Shown here piece after piece: positions 19,143-27,846 of a stretch of 64,000 nucleotides of DNA. The DNA is from Mycobacterium sp. IS-1496. Its GTDB lineage: Bacteria; Actinomycetota; Actinomycetes; Mycobacteriales; Mycobacteriaceae. The stretch lies in NCBI RefSeq assembly GCF_001499995.1, contig NZ_LQIU01000018.1, forward strand, positions 1 to 64,000, in the 5' to 3' direction. Both the position numbers and the translations under genes were made by a program. Position 1 is the first letter of the stretch, and every line of letters starts with the position of its first letter. Below the pieces are notes generated by a model that was not told the origin of the DNA, did no database searches, and worked only from the letters and a program-made list of their open reading frames with translations.

Positions 19143-20108
19143 ATGAAAGCGCTTCTGGCGCAGGAACTCTCCGGGCCCTCCGGGCTGGTCTACACCGACG
19201 TCGACGATCCCGTCTCGGGCGAGGCGGTGATCATCGACGTCGGCGCGTCCGGCGTCTGCTTCCCGGACCTGTTGCTGCTGCGCGGCGAGTACCAGCTCAA
19301 GCTGGACCCGCCGTTCATCCCCGGTATGGAGGTCGCCGGGACGGTCCGTTCGGCGCCCGCGGCGTCCGGACTGCACCCAGGACAACGGGTTTCGGCCTTC
19401 ACACTGATGGGTGGGTTCGCCGAACGCGTGGCGGCGCTGCCGGACAGCGTGATCCCCACGCCCGACGGCGTCGACGACGCGTCGGCGGCGGCGCTGCTCG
19501 GGAACTACTACACGATGCAGTTCGCCCTGGCCCGCCGCGGAGCGCTGATGCCGGGGGAGACGGTGCTGGTGCTCGGGTCGGCCGGCGGCATCGGGACCGC
19601 GGCCATCCAGCTCGCCAAGGCGCACGGCGCCACGGTGATCGCGATGGTGCACCGGCCCGGCGCCGAGGAGTTCATCTCGGGTCTCGGGGCCGATGTGGTG
19701 TTGCCGCTCACCGAGGGATGGCGCCAGGCCGTCATGGACGCCACCGGCGGCCGCGGCGTGGACATCGTGGTGGACCCGATCGGTGGCCCGGCCTTCGACG
19801 ATGCGGTGCGGGTGCTGGCGCCCGAGGGACGGCTGCTGGTGATCGGGTTCGCCGCGGGCGGCGGCATCCCCACCGTGAAGGTCAACCGGCTGCTGCTGCG
19901 CAACGTGAGCGTCGTCGGGGTCGGCTGGGGAGAGTTCGTCAGGCGGAACCCGAGTGCGCAGGCCGCCGTCGGCGCCGAGCTGGGCAGGCTGGTCGAGGCC
20001 GGCCTGCGCCCGCCGCCGCCGGTGCGGTACGCGCTGTCGGACGGACCGGCGGCGCTGCAGGCGCTGGCGGACCGCGAGATCAAGGGCAAGCTGGTCCTCG
20101 AACCGTGA
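19143..20108 (+). CDS. Zinc-independent NADPH:quinone oxidoreductase (Rv0149-like)
   Basis: Medium-chain reductase of 321 aa in the quinone oxidoreductase/enoyl reductase group. The N-terminal GroES-like domain lacks the catalytic zinc ligands of alcohol dehydrogenases. The Rossmann domain shows VLVLGSAGGIGTAAIQLAK. The NADPH-linked quinone reductase assignment comes from the family; the natural substrate is unknown. It is the third gene of the aldehyde dehydrogenase-SDR-oxidoreductase group. Confidence 0.9.
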   Translation: MKALLAQELSGPSGLVYTDVDDPVSGEAVIIDVGASGVCFPDLLLLRGEYQLKLDPPFIPGMEVAGTVRSAPAASGLHPGQRVSAFTLMGGFAERVAALPDSVIPTPDGVDDASAAALLGNYYTMQFALARRGALMPGETVLVLGSAGGIGTAAIQLAKAHGATVIAMVHRPGAEEFISGLGADVVLPLTEGWRQAVMDATGGRGVDIVVDPIGGPAFDDAVRVLAPEGRLLVIGFAAGGGIPTVKVNRLLLRNVSVVGVGWGEFVRRNPSAQAAVGAELGRLVEAGLRPPPPVRYALSDGPAALQALADREIKGKLVLEP

Positions 20109-20133
20109 CGAGCGCTTCCGCGAAGAACCGACC

Positions 20134-20838
20134 ATGCTGACGGTTCGCGCGCTGGCGTTCGACGTCTTCGGCACCGTGGTGGACTGGCGGTCCAGCGTCA
20201 TCCGGGAACTCGAGGCGTTCGGGCGTGCGCACGGGGTGTCCGCCGACTGGCCGGCGTTCGCCGACCGCTGGCGGGCGGGGTACGTGCCGTCGATGGACCG
20301 GGTGCGCCGCGGTGAGCTGCCCTGGACGAGACTCGACGACCTGCACCGGATGACGCTCGTGGATCTGCTTGCCGCCGAGGGTGTTTCGGTCGGCGACGAG
20401 GCGGTCGACGAGCTCAACCGCGCGTGGCACCGGCTCGACCCGTGGCCGGACAGCGTCGAGGGGCTGACGCGGCTCAAGCAACGGTTCGTCATCACGACGC
20501 TGTCCAACGGCAACGTGTCGCTGCTGACGAACATGGCCAAGCGGGCCGGGCTGCCGTGGGACGCCGTGGTCTCGGCCGAGCTGTTCCGGCACTACAAACC
20601 GGACGCCGAGGCCTATCGCGGCTGCGCCGACCTGCTCGGCGTCGCCCCGGAGGAGTTGATGCTCGTCGCCGCGCATTCGTCGGACCTGCGGGCGGCACGG
20701 GACGCCGGGCTGCGGACCGGATTCGTGTTCCGACCGCTCGAATACGGCCCGGACCGGCAGCGCCGGATGCCGGCCGAGGGCGAATTCGACCTGCTGGCAA
20801 GAGATTTTCTCGATCTGGCGCGCCAGCTCGGAGCCTGA
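20134..20838 (+). CDS. HAD-superfamily hydrolase, haloacid dehalogenase type II-like
   Basis: Hydrolase of 234 aa. The nucleophile D10 sits in FDVFGTVVD, motif II is TTLSNGN, the conserved Lys is in HYKPDAEAY and motif III is VAAHSSDLRAARDAG. This combination matches L-2-haloacid dehalogenase-type enzymes rather than phosphatases with a DxD acid/base. Family members act on 2-haloacids or on unknown metabolites. It follows the oxidoreductase by 25 bp, with a weak ribosome site (GAAGAA). Confidence 0.88.
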   Translation: MLTVRALAFDVFGTVVDWRSSVIRELEAFGRAHGVSADWPAFADRWRAGYVPSMDRVRRGELPWTRLDDLHRMTLVDLLAAEGVSVGDEAVDELNRAWHRLDPWPDSVEGLTRLKQRFVITTLSNGNVSLLTNMAKRAGLPWDAVVSAELFRHYKPDAEAYRGCADLLGVAPEELMLVAAHSSDLRAARDAGLRTGFVFRPLEYGPDRQRRMPAEGEFDLLARDFLDLARQLGA

Positions 20839-20860
20839 CCGGGCGGCGTACCGTGGGACC

Positions 20861-21568
20861 GTGGACACCGCGCTGACCATGGCCCAACGGCTGCTCGTCG
20901 ACCCGCCCGAACGCCCAGACGTCAGCAAGGGGTATCTGGACCTGCTGACCGACGGCGGTGACCGCAACACCGGGACGATCCAGGCGGTGTGGTCGTCGCG
21001 GCTCGGATCGCTGGTCTACGACAACTCCCAGATCCTCATCCGACGGTTGTCGACCGCGTGGCAGTTGCCGCTCGAGTGGCTGAGCGTTCCGGTCGGGGGA
21101 GTGGCCCTCGACGTCGGCAGCGGTCCGGGCAACGTCACCGCGGCGCTGGGCCGCGCGGTCGGTCCGGGCGGCCTGGCGCTGGGTGTCGACATCTCGGAGC
21201 CGATGCTCGCCCGTGCGGTCCGTGCGGAGGCCGGTCCGAATGTCGGGTTCCTGCGCGCCGACGCGCAGCGCCTGCCGCTGCGGGACGAATCCGTCGACGC
21301 GGTCGTCTCGGTCGCGATGCTGCAGCTGATCCCCGACCCGTCGGTCGCGCTGGCCGAGATGGTGCGGGTCCTGCGGCCCGGCCGTCGGATTGCGGTCATG
21401 GTGCCGACCGCGGGACCACTCGCGCGCCTGATCAACGTGCTGCCCAATGCCGGTGCCCGGGTGTTCGACGAGGACGAACTGGGCGACACGCTCGAGAAGT
21501 TCGGTGTGGTCGGGGTGCGCACGAAGATGATGGGCACCGTGCAGTGGGTGCGCGGGCAACGCCGATGA
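20861..21568 (+). CDS. Class I SAM-dependent methyltransferase
   Basis: Methyltransferase of 235 aa from a GTG start. The SAM-binding motif I is LDVGSGPGNVTAALG. Motifs typical of the UbiE/methyltransferase-11 fold follow: GVDISEPMLARA, FLRADAQRLPL and AEMVRVLRPGRRI. The substrate is unknown. The stop overlaps the next gene's ATG (ATGA), so it is coupled to the DUF456 membrane protein. Confidence 0.87.
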   Translation: MDTALTMAQRLLVDPPERPDVSKGYLDLLTDGGDRNTGTIQAVWSSRLGSLVYDNSQILIRRLSTAWQLPLEWLSVPVGGVALDVGSGPGNVTAALGRAVGPGGLALGVDISEPMLARAVRAEAGPNVGFLRADAQRLPLRDESVDAVVSVAMLQLIPDPSVALAEMVRVLRPGRRIAVMVPTAGPLARLINVLPNAGARVFDEDELGDTLEKFGVVGVRTKMMGTVQWVRGQRR

Positions 21569-22050
21569 GCGCCGGCGGCATCCTCCTCGTCGCGCTGGCG
21601 ATCGCCGTCGGCATGGTCGGCATCGTGCTGCCGATCCTGCCCGGCACCCTGTTGGTGTTCGGCGCCGTCGCGGTGTGGGCCTTCGTCGAGCAGAACCTCA
21701 CCGCGTGGGTGACGCTCGGCGTGGTCACCGCGATCCTGGGGGCGGCGCTGCTGATCAAGTACCTGTGGCCGATGCGGCGGATGCGGGCCGCCGACGTCCG
21801 CACGATGAGCCTGGTGGCCGGCGGTGTGCTGGGCGTGGTCGGATTCTTCGTGATCCCGGTGCTCGGGCTGGTGATCGGGTTCGTCGGCGGGGTGTACGTC
21901 GCCGAACTCGGGGTCCGCCGCGACCAGCGGGTCGCGTGGGCGTCGACGGTGCACGCGGTCAAGGGCGTCGCCCTGTCGGTGGGCGTGGAGTTGGCCGGTG
22001 CGCTGCTCGCGACGGTGGCGTGGGTGGTCGGGGTATACGTGACCGCATAG
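21565..22050 (+). CDS. DUF456 family membrane protein
   Basis: Hydrophobic protein of 161 aa with about four to five transmembrane segments (for example residues 5-33, 40-60, 75-110 and 135-158). The opening GMVGIVLPILPGTLLVFGAV is typical of DUF456. Function is unknown. The ATG overlaps the upstream methyltransferase stop. It is the last gene of the plus-strand series that began at 14299. Confidence 0.85.
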   Translation: MSAGGILLVALAIAVGMVGIVLPILPGTLLVFGAVAVWAFVEQNLTAWVTLGVVTAILGAALLIKYLWPMRRMRAADVRTMSLVAGGVLGVVGFFVIPVLGLVIGFVGGVYVAELGVRRDQRVAWASTVHAVKGVALSVGVELAGALLATVAWVVGVYVTA

Positions 22051-22070
22051 CGGGCTGGCTGGGAATTTTC

Positions 22071-22116
22071 GTAACGCTGTGGCGGAAAGTCGGCCGCAGA
22101 GTCGCCGTGGCGTTAC
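22071..22116. repeat. 46-bp palindromic direct repeat, copy A
   Basis: Starts GTAACGCTGTGGCGG and ends CGCCGTGGCGTTAC. It matches copy B (23006-23051) at 43 of 46 positions in the same orientation. Its ends are inverted repeats (GTAACGC / GCGTTAC), so each copy can fold. Copy A lies 11 bp beyond the stop of the broken DUF559 gene. Confidence 0.85.
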
Positions 22117-22127
22117 GCAAGCGGCTG

Positions 22128-22966
22128 TCACGCCGCCGCGGAACGACCCCATGCGACGCGTAAGCGCCGGACCACGGTCGCCTCGGTGTCGGCCGCGGTG
22201 ATCCTCAGGACCGTCCACCCCTGTTCGATCATCTCGTCGATGCGCCGGATGTCCTTCTCGAACCGCTCGCGGGTCATCCGGTGGTGCTTACCTTCGTATT
22301 CGACGGAGAGCCGCCGGTCCCGCCAGCCGAGATCCACCACGCCGATGAGTACGCCGAACTCGTTGTGCACGGGCACCTGAGTTTCGGGCGAGGGAACCCG
22401 GCTCGGATGATCACCAGGCGCAGCCACGTCTCCTTCGGAGACTCCGCACCCGGGTCGACGAGCGCGATCGCCTCACGGGCTCGCGACATCCCGTGCCGCC
22501 CGGGCCGCTCGGTCGCGGCGAGGATGTCGTCGATCGACAGCCGCGTTGCCCGGGCGAGTGCGTCGATCGCGGCGACGGCGGCGCCGAGGGGATAGCGGCG
22601 TGCGAGATCGACCGCCGTGCGCGCCGGAGTGGTCACAGCCATCCCGTCGACCCGGCAGATCTCGTCGGGTTCGACGCCGTCCGCCCACACCTCGAGGCCG
22701 CGGGCCCGGCGCCTGTTCGCGTCGATGACGGTGGACGGTCGTCCGGGATCGATCCACCGCGCACCGTGGAGCGCCGATGCCGAGAATCCCGCCAGGACGC
22801 CATGCCCGCGGGCGCGCAGCGACGCCGCCTCGGCCCTGAGCGCGGCGGTGAGTTCGGCGTCTCTCGGCACGTACACGTCGTGGTGCAGGGCGACGTACCG
22901 CGTGCGCAGCGTATGACGCGTCATGCCGGCAGCCAGGGCGGTGCTGCCGAGGAACGCCTCGGACAT
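22128..22966 (-). pseudogene. DUF559 (Vsr-like endonuclease fold) protein, frameshifted
   Basis: Two overlapping minus-strand frames make one protein of about 279 aa when one base is restored. The N-terminal part (22966 to about 22390) is an AbiEi-antitoxin-like region (GFSASALHGARW; TPARTAVDLARR) ending in ESPKETWLRLVIIRAGFPRP. The C-terminal DUF559 part continues in another frame as ETQVPVHNEFGVLIGVVD and VEYEGKHH, keeping the acidic and His residues of the Vsr-like nuclease fold. The break is a single missing C (plus strand G at 22386-22388). It is flanked by 46-bp direct repeats. Either a genuine pseudogene or a homopolymer sequencing error; all other residues look intact, which favours recent loss or error. 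Confidence 0.82.
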
Positions 22967-23005
22967 GGCCGAAGCATGCCGGTGACGACCGACAAGGCCA
23001 TTTAC

Positions 23006-23051
23006 GTAACGCCGTGGCGGAGATTCGGCCGCAGAGTCGCCGTGGCGTTAC
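23006..23051. repeat. 46-bp palindromic direct repeat, copy B
   Basis: Starts GTAACGCCGTGGCGG and ends CGCCGTGGCGTTAC, differing from copy A at three positions. The outer 14 bases pair with 12 matches, so the copy is more symmetrical than copy A. It lies 39 bp upstream of the DUF559 start and 6 bp beyond the ptbB stop. Confidence 0.85.
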
Positions 23052-23057
23052 GGAAAC

Positions 23058-23858
23058 TCAGCCGCGCAAGACGGTCCGCAGGCCCGTCAGCTCGTCGGCC
23101 GTCACGCCGGCGGCCGTCAGGTATCCGTCGAGCGAGCCGAACTGGTCGGCGATCGTGCGGAGTGCGGTGTGGAGGTACTCCTCCCGCACCCCGAGCACGG
23201 ACTCCGTCAACCGGGCCTCCGCCATCTCAAGCACCTCGGGAGTCTCGGCGGCGCGTTCGCGCACGGTGGCCAGGATGCTCTCCCGTAGTCGCGGCACGGC
23301 GTCGTTGCTGCGCAGATAGTCGGCCATCACCGCATCGCGGTCCACCCCCGCGGCCTCCAGCACGACTGCGACCGTGAAGCCCGTGCGGTCCTTACCCGCG
23401 AAGCAGTGCGCCAGCACCCGGTGCCCCGAGCCCAACAGAGCCACCACTTGCCGCACGGCCCGCTGGGCCAGCGGTGCGCCGGCGATGCGGCCGTACTCCT
23501 CGGTCATGTACCGGGCGGCCGCCGCACCGACGGACTCGTCGTCGGGTTTGTCGGTCATCATCCGCTGGAAGGCGTGCTCGTGCGGGGCCTCGCCGTCCGA
23601 GGCGACGGTCTCGATGAACGGCAGATGGTGGATGTCCACCCCGGCGGGCACCAGTCCCGGCCCGTGCCGCTCCAGTTCGCGCAGCGTGCGCAGGTCGGCG
23701 ACGTCGGTGACGCCGTAGCCGGTCAGCGCGGAGCGGCCGTCGTCGTCGAGGTTGGACAGCTCACTGGCGCGGAAGAACACGCCCGGGGCGATGCCGGTCT
23801 GCTCCGCGACGTCGCGGAAGTTCCACGCCCCCGAGAGCTCGTCGCCGGCCGAGGTCAC
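23058..23858 (-). CDS. ptbB: Tyrosine/lipid phosphatase PtpB
   Basis: Phosphatase of the PtpB family, known in M. tuberculosis as a secreted dual-specificity protein and phosphoinositide phosphatase. The GTG start overlaps the fadE2 stop by one base (TAGTG) and gives 266 aa. The N-terminus has GAWNFRDVA, and the active-site loop HCFAGKDRTGF carries nucleophile C152. The C-terminal VLGVREEYL and SLDGYL are conserved. No classical signal peptide is visible, as is also true of the M. tuberculosis protein. Coupling to fadE2 matches the fadE2-ptbB order known there. Confidence 0.92.
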   Translation of the reverse strand: MTSAGDELSGAWNFRDVAEQTGIAPGVFFRASELSNLDDDGRSALTGYGVTDVADLRTLRELERHGPGLVPAGVDIHHLPFIETVASDGEAPHEHAFQRMMTDKPDDESVGAAAARYMTEEYGRIAGAPLAQRAVRQVVALLGSGHRVLAHCFAGKDRTGFTVAVVLEAAGVDRDAVMADYLRSNDAVPRLRESILATVRERAAETPEVLEMAEARLTESVLGVREEYLHTALRTIADQFGSLDGYLTAAGVTADELTGLRTVLRG

Positions 23859-25108
23859 TAGCGGGACACCGCCGTGTCCGATTGGCGGCACACCGCCGCG
23901 GCGAACGGAGACTTCTCGCGACCCAACTCGGCACGCGCGATCGTCCGCATGTGGACCTCGTCGGGGCCGTCGAACAGCCGCATCGCGCGGTGCCATGCGT
24001 AAAACCGCGCGAGCGGGAAGTCGTCGGACACCCCGGCCCCGCCATGCACCTGGATCGCGCGGTCGATGACGTCGCATGCCACCTGCGGCGCGACGGCCTT
24101 GATCTGCGACACCAGCACGTGGGCGGCCTTGTTGCCCTCCTGGTCGATGGTCCACGCCGCCTTGTGGCACAGCAGCCGCGCCTGGTCGATCTCGTTGCGG
24201 GACTTGGCAATCGCCTCGCGCACCACGCCCTGTTCGGCCAACGGCTTGCCGAACGCGACGCGCTTCTGCACGCGGTCGATCATCAGCGCCAGTGCCCGTT
24301 CCGCGGCGCCGAGGGCGCGCATGCAGTGGTGGATGCGGCCGGGGCCGAGGCGGGCCTGGGCGATCGCGAAACCGCTGCCCTCCTCGTGGAGCAGATTCTC
24401 GACGGGCACGCGGACGTTGTCGAACACGATCTCGCAGTGCCCGTGCTGGTCCTGCCAGCCGAACACCGGAAGCGACCGCTGGATGTCGACGCCGGGGGTG
24501 TCGGCGGGGACCAGGATCATCGACTGCTGCTGATGCGATGCGGCGTCGGGGTTGGTGCGGCCCATCACGATCAGGATCTTGCAGCGCGGATCGGCGGCGC
24601 CGGTGATCCACCACTTGCGGCCGTTGATCACGTAGTCGGAGCCGTCGCGCAGCATCGTCGTCTCGATGTTGCGGGCGTCGGAGGAGGCGACGGCCGGTTC
24701 CGTCATCGCGAACGCGCTGCGGATCTCACCGTTCAGCAGCGGGTCCAGCCACTGCTTGCGCTGCTCCTCGCTGGCGAACAGGTGCAGGGTCTCCATGTTG
24801 CCGGTGTCGGGGGCGGCGCAGTTGATCACCTCCGGAGCGATCTCCATGCTCCAGCCGGACAGTTCGGCCAGTTCCGCGTATTCGAGGTTGGACAACCCGG
24901 AGACCGACGGCAGGAACAGGTTCCACAGCCCGCGTTCCTTGGCCAGCTTCTTGAGATCCTCGACCACTGGCGGGACGGTGTGGTCCTTCGGCCCGGCCTC
25001 CTCGCGGTAACGGTGGTAGTCCGCTTCGGCGGGGAAGACGTACTCGGTCATGAAATCGGTGAGCCGCTGGTGGTAGTCCTGCGCCTTGGCCGACATCGCG
25101 AAGTCCAT
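23858..25108 (-). CDS. fadE2: Acyl-CoA dehydrogenase FadE2
   Basis: Flavin-dependent acyl-CoA dehydrogenase of the ACAD10/11-like group, 416 aa from the ATG at 25108 (a GTG 18 bp upstream is possible). It has the FAD-binding stretch FAMTEPAVASSDARN and KWWITGAADPRC. The C-terminal region reads QVHGGAGVSDDFPLARFYAWHR, then FDGPDEVHMRTIA, which replaces the usual EGTNEIQ. The large-substrate ACAD10/11 class often acts on 4-hydroxy or branched acids, so the substrate is uncertain. It is followed directly by ptbB. Confidence 0.92.
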   Translation of the reverse strand: MDFAMSAKAQDYHQRLTDFMTEYVFPAEADYHRYREEAGPKDHTVPPVVEDLKKLAKERGLWNLFLPSVSGLSNLEYAELAELSGWSMEIAPEVINCAAPDTGNMETLHLFASEEQRKQWLDPLLNGEIRSAFAMTEPAVASSDARNIETTMLRDGSDYVINGRKWWITGAADPRCKILIVMGRTNPDAASHQQQSMILVPADTPGVDIQRSLPVFGWQDQHGHCEIVFDNVRVPVENLLHEEGSGFAIAQARLGPGRIHHCMRALGAAERALALMIDRVQKRVAFGKPLAEQGVVREAIAKSRNEIDQARLLCHKAAWTIDQEGNKAAHVLVSQIKAVAPQVACDVIDRAIQVHGGAGVSDDFPLARFYAWHRAMRLFDGPDEVHMRTIARAELGREKSPFAAAVCRQSDTAVSR

Positions 25109-25179
25109 ACCGTCACGATATGACACGTGTCGAACCCGCCGGTCGGCCTACCCTGATCGGCGATGATCACATCATCTGC

Positions 25180-25239
25180 CGAACGTGAAGTCGTGTGCGA
25201 GAAACCGCCGCCGGAAACTCGCGCACAAGCTCACGTTCG
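25180..25239. repeat. 60-bp imperfect palindrome between two acyl-CoA dehydrogenase genes
   Basis: Two 30-base arms match at 22 of 30 positions as inverted repeats. The outer nine bases are perfect (CGAACGTGA / TCACGTTCG), and inner blocks CGAG and CTCG also pair. It begins 13 bp beyond the stop of the upstream gene (25253-26395, minus strand) and lies before fadE2. It may act as a transcription-ending or RNA-stabilising structure, or be one copy of a dispersed intergenic repeat. The rest of this 144-bp gap shows nothing else. Confidence 0.7.
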
Positions 25240-25252
25240 CCGGGCAAACGTC

Positions 25253-26395
25253 TCAGCGCGCCGTGAGCGTCCGCGAGATCACCAGCCGCTGAATCTGATT
25301 GGTGCCCTCGAAGATCTGGGTGATCTTGGCCTCGCGCATGTAGCGCTCAACCCGGAAGTCGCGGGTGTAGCCGACGCCGCCGAGCACCTGCACCGCGTCG
25401 GTGGTCACCTTCATCGCCGCGTCGGTCGCCACCAGTTTCGCGACGCTGGCCTGCGTCGAGTAGGGCAGGTCGAGGTCGCGCCGCCGCGCCGCGTCCAGAT
25501 AGGTGGCGCGGGCGCTCACCACGGCGGCCGCCATGTCGGCGAGCAGGAACCCGAGGCCCTGGTGGTCGATGATCTTGCGGCCGAACGTCGTCCGCTCGTT
25601 GGCATACGCCGTCGCCTCGTCGAGCGCGGCCTGCGCCAGACCGACCGCTACCGCCGCGATGCCGAGCCGTCCCGAGTCGAGCGCGGAGAACGCGATCTGC
25701 AGACCCTGGCCCTCCTCGCCGATGCGCCGGTCGGCGTCGACGCGGGCCTGGTCGTAGTGTGCGGTGGTCGTCGGCACCGCGTGCAGCCCCATCTTCTCCT
25801 CCGGTTTACCGAAGGAGAGCCCCTGCTGGTCACCGGGGATCAGGAAACAGCTGATACCGCGCGACCCCTCGCCGGTCCGTGCGAACAGCGTGTAGAAGTC
25901 GGCCCGGCCGCCGTGGGTGATCCACGACTTCTCCCCGGTGATCACGTAGCCGCCGTCGGAAGGCCGTGCCGCACAACGCAATGCCGCGGCGTCGGAGCCG
26001 GCCTGCGGTTCGGACAGGCTGTACGCGCCGATCTGTGAACCGCTCAGCATCCCGGGGAGCCAGCGCTGCTTCTGCTCGTCGGTGCCGAACGCCAGCAGTG
26101 GGTGCGACGACAGGCTGTGGACGCTCACCGCCACCGCGACCGCCGCCCACCGCGCGGCGATCTCCTCGAGCACCTGCAGGTAGACCTCGTAGGGTTGGCC
26201 GCCACCGCCCCACTCCTCGGGCTGCGGCAGGCTCAGCAGTCCGGCCGCACCGAGTTGCCCGAAGACCCCGTCGGGGTACGTCTCGGCCTTCTCGTGGGCG
26301 TCGACGATCGGGTCGAGCACCTTGTCGGCGATGTCGCGGGTCAGCGCGATGAGTTCGCGGGCCTCGTCGGAGGGCAGTAGACGATCGACCGGCAT
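25253..26395 (-). CDS. Short-chain-type acyl-CoA dehydrogenase
   Basis: Acyl-CoA dehydrogenase of 380 aa, the standard size. FAD and substrate motifs are YSLSEPQAGSDAAAL and GEKSWITHGG. The catalytic glutamate is E363 in QIFEGTNQIQRLVISR near the C-terminus, as in butyryl/short-chain enzymes. It sits 25 bp downstream of pntB and upstream of fadE2 on the same strand. No counterpart between fadE2 and the pnt genes is recalled in M. tuberculosis, so this gene is an addition at a conserved locus. Confidence 0.92.
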   Translation of the reverse strand: MPVDRLLPSDEARELIALTRDIADKVLDPIVDAHEKAETYPDGVFGQLGAAGLLSLPQPEEWGGGGQPYEVYLQVLEEIAARWAAVAVAVSVHSLSSHPLLAFGTDEQKQRWLPGMLSGSQIGAYSLSEPQAGSDAAALRCAARPSDGGYVITGEKSWITHGGRADFYTLFARTGEGSRGISCFLIPGDQQGLSFGKPEEKMGLHAVPTTTAHYDQARVDADRRIGEEGQGLQIAFSALDSGRLGIAAVAVGLAQAALDEATAYANERTTFGRKIIDHQGLGFLLADMAAAVVSARATYLDAARRRDLDLPYSTQASVAKLVATDAAMKVTTDAVQVLGGVGYTRDFRVERYMREAKITQIFEGTNQIQRLVISRTLTAR

Positions 26396-26420
26396 AGTTG
26401 CGTCTCCTGGTTTTCGCGGC

Positions 26421-27842
26421 TCAGAGCGCGGCGAGGATGTCGTTCACCCGGTCGCGCGCGTCCCCGAACAGCATCTGCGTGTTCTCCCGGAAGAACAACG
26501 GGTTCTGCACACCGGCGTATCCCGATGCCATCGACCGTTTGAACACGATGACGTTGTCGGCGTTCCACACGGTCAGCACCGGCATACCGGCGATCGGGCT
26601 GCCCGGATCCTCGGACGCGGCGGGGTTGACGGTGTCGTTGGCGCCGATGACGAGGACGACCGCGGTGTCGTCGAAGTCCTCGTTGATCTCGTCCATCTCG
26701 AGCACGATGTCGTAGGGCACCTTGGCCTCGGCCAGCAGCACGTTCATGTGCCCGGGCAGCCGGCCCGCGACGGGATGGATGCCGAACCGCACGTCGACGC
26801 CGCGCTCGCGCAGCTTGCGGGTCAGGTCGGCCACCCCGTACTGGGCCTGGGCCACCGCCATGCCGTAGCCCGGGGTGATGATCACCGAATCGGCGCCCGC
26901 GAGGAGTTCGGCGGCGCCTTCGGCGGTGATCTCGCGGTGCTCGCCGTAGTCCTTGTCCTCGCCCGGCCCGGCCTCGATGCCGAAACCGCCGGCGATGACG
27001 GAGATGAAGGACCGGTTCATCGCCTTGCACATGATGTAGGACAGGTAGGCACCGGAGGAGCCCACCAGCGCGCCGGTGATGATCAGCAGATCGTTGCTGA
27101 GCAGGAAGCCGGATGCGGCGGCGGCCCAACCGGAATAGCTGTTGAGCATCGACACCACGACGGGCATGTCGCCGCCGCCGATCGAGGCGACCAGATGCCA
27201 GCCCAGCAGCAGCGCGAGCACCGTCACCACGATGAGCAGCCACAGCTGCGGGTCGATGACGAACCACACGGTGAGCGCGGCGAACAACACCAGCGTCCCG
27301 ACGTTGAGGATGTTCTTGCCGGGCAGCATCAGCGGCGCCGACTTCATCCGCGCCGAGAGCTTCAGGTTGGCCACGATCGAGCCGGTGAAGGTCACCGCAC
27401 CGATGAAGACCCCGACGAACACCTCGGCGGAGTGGATGCCCAGCATGCCTTCGGCGCCGAGCGCGGCCGCCTCGGCGCCGCCGGGTTCGCCCTCGACGTG
27501 CAGGTAGCCGTTCCACCCGACCAGCACGGCGGCCAGACCGACGAACGAGTGCAGCAGCGCGATCAGTTCGGGCATCCCGGTCATCTCGACGATCCGGGCC
27601 CGCCACAGCCCGATCGCCGCACCGATGGCCATGGCGCCGATCAGCAGCCCGAGGCCGAGCGGCTCGATGTCGTGGTCCAGGGCCAGCGCGACGGTCGCGA
27701 CCAGCGCCACGGCCATGCCGGCCATGCCGAAGGTGTTGCCCGCCTTGGACGTCTCGTGTTTGGACAGTCCGGCCAGCGCGAGGATGAAGAGCAGGGCCGC
27801 AACAACATAGGCCGACGTGGCGGCCGTTTCAATGGTCAGCAC
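26421..27842 (-). CDS. pntB: NAD(P) transhydrogenase subunit beta
   Basis: Beta subunit of the proton-translocating transhydrogenase, which uses the proton gradient to make NADPH from NADH. The 473-aa protein has about nine transmembrane helices (residues 1-265) followed by the NADP(H)-binding domain III. That domain shows [36 protein letters not shown] and [12 protein letters not shown]. The start lies 4 bp after the pntA stop, so both are co-transcribed and assemble together. Confidence 0.95.
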   Translation of the reverse strand: MLTIETAATSAYVVAALLFILALAGLSKHETSKAGNTFGMAGMAVALVATVALALDHDIEPLGLGLLIGAMAIGAAIGLWRARIVEMTGMPELIALLHSFVGLAAVLVGWNGYLHVEGEPGGAEAAALGAEGMLGIHSAEVFVGVFIGAVTFTGSIVANLKLSARMKSAPLMLPGKNILNVGTLVLFAALTVWFVIDPQLWLLIVVTVLALLLGWHLVASIGGGDMPVVVSMLNSYSGWAAAASGFLLSNDLLIITGALVGSSGAYLSYIMCKAMNRSFISVIAGGFGIEAGPGEDKDYGEHREITAEGAAELLAGADSVIITPGYGMAVAQAQYGVADLTRKLRERGVDVRFGIHPVAGRLPGHMNVLLAEAKVPYDIVLEMDEINEDFDDTAVVLVIGANDTVNPAASEDPGSPIAGMPVLTVWNADNVIVFKRSMASGYAGVQNPLFFRENTQMLFGDARDRVNDILAAL

Positions 27843-27846
27843 GGTC

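Noticed and set aside
18198..20540. A 780-codon antisense frame opposite the SDR and oxidoreductase genes
   Set aside because: Shadow of two well-supported plus-strand genes; composition typical of GC-rich antisense.
22128..22966. DUF559 gene as a complete toxin-antitoxin pair
   Set aside because: The AbiEi-like and DUF559 parts belong to one protein split by a frameshift, not to two genes.
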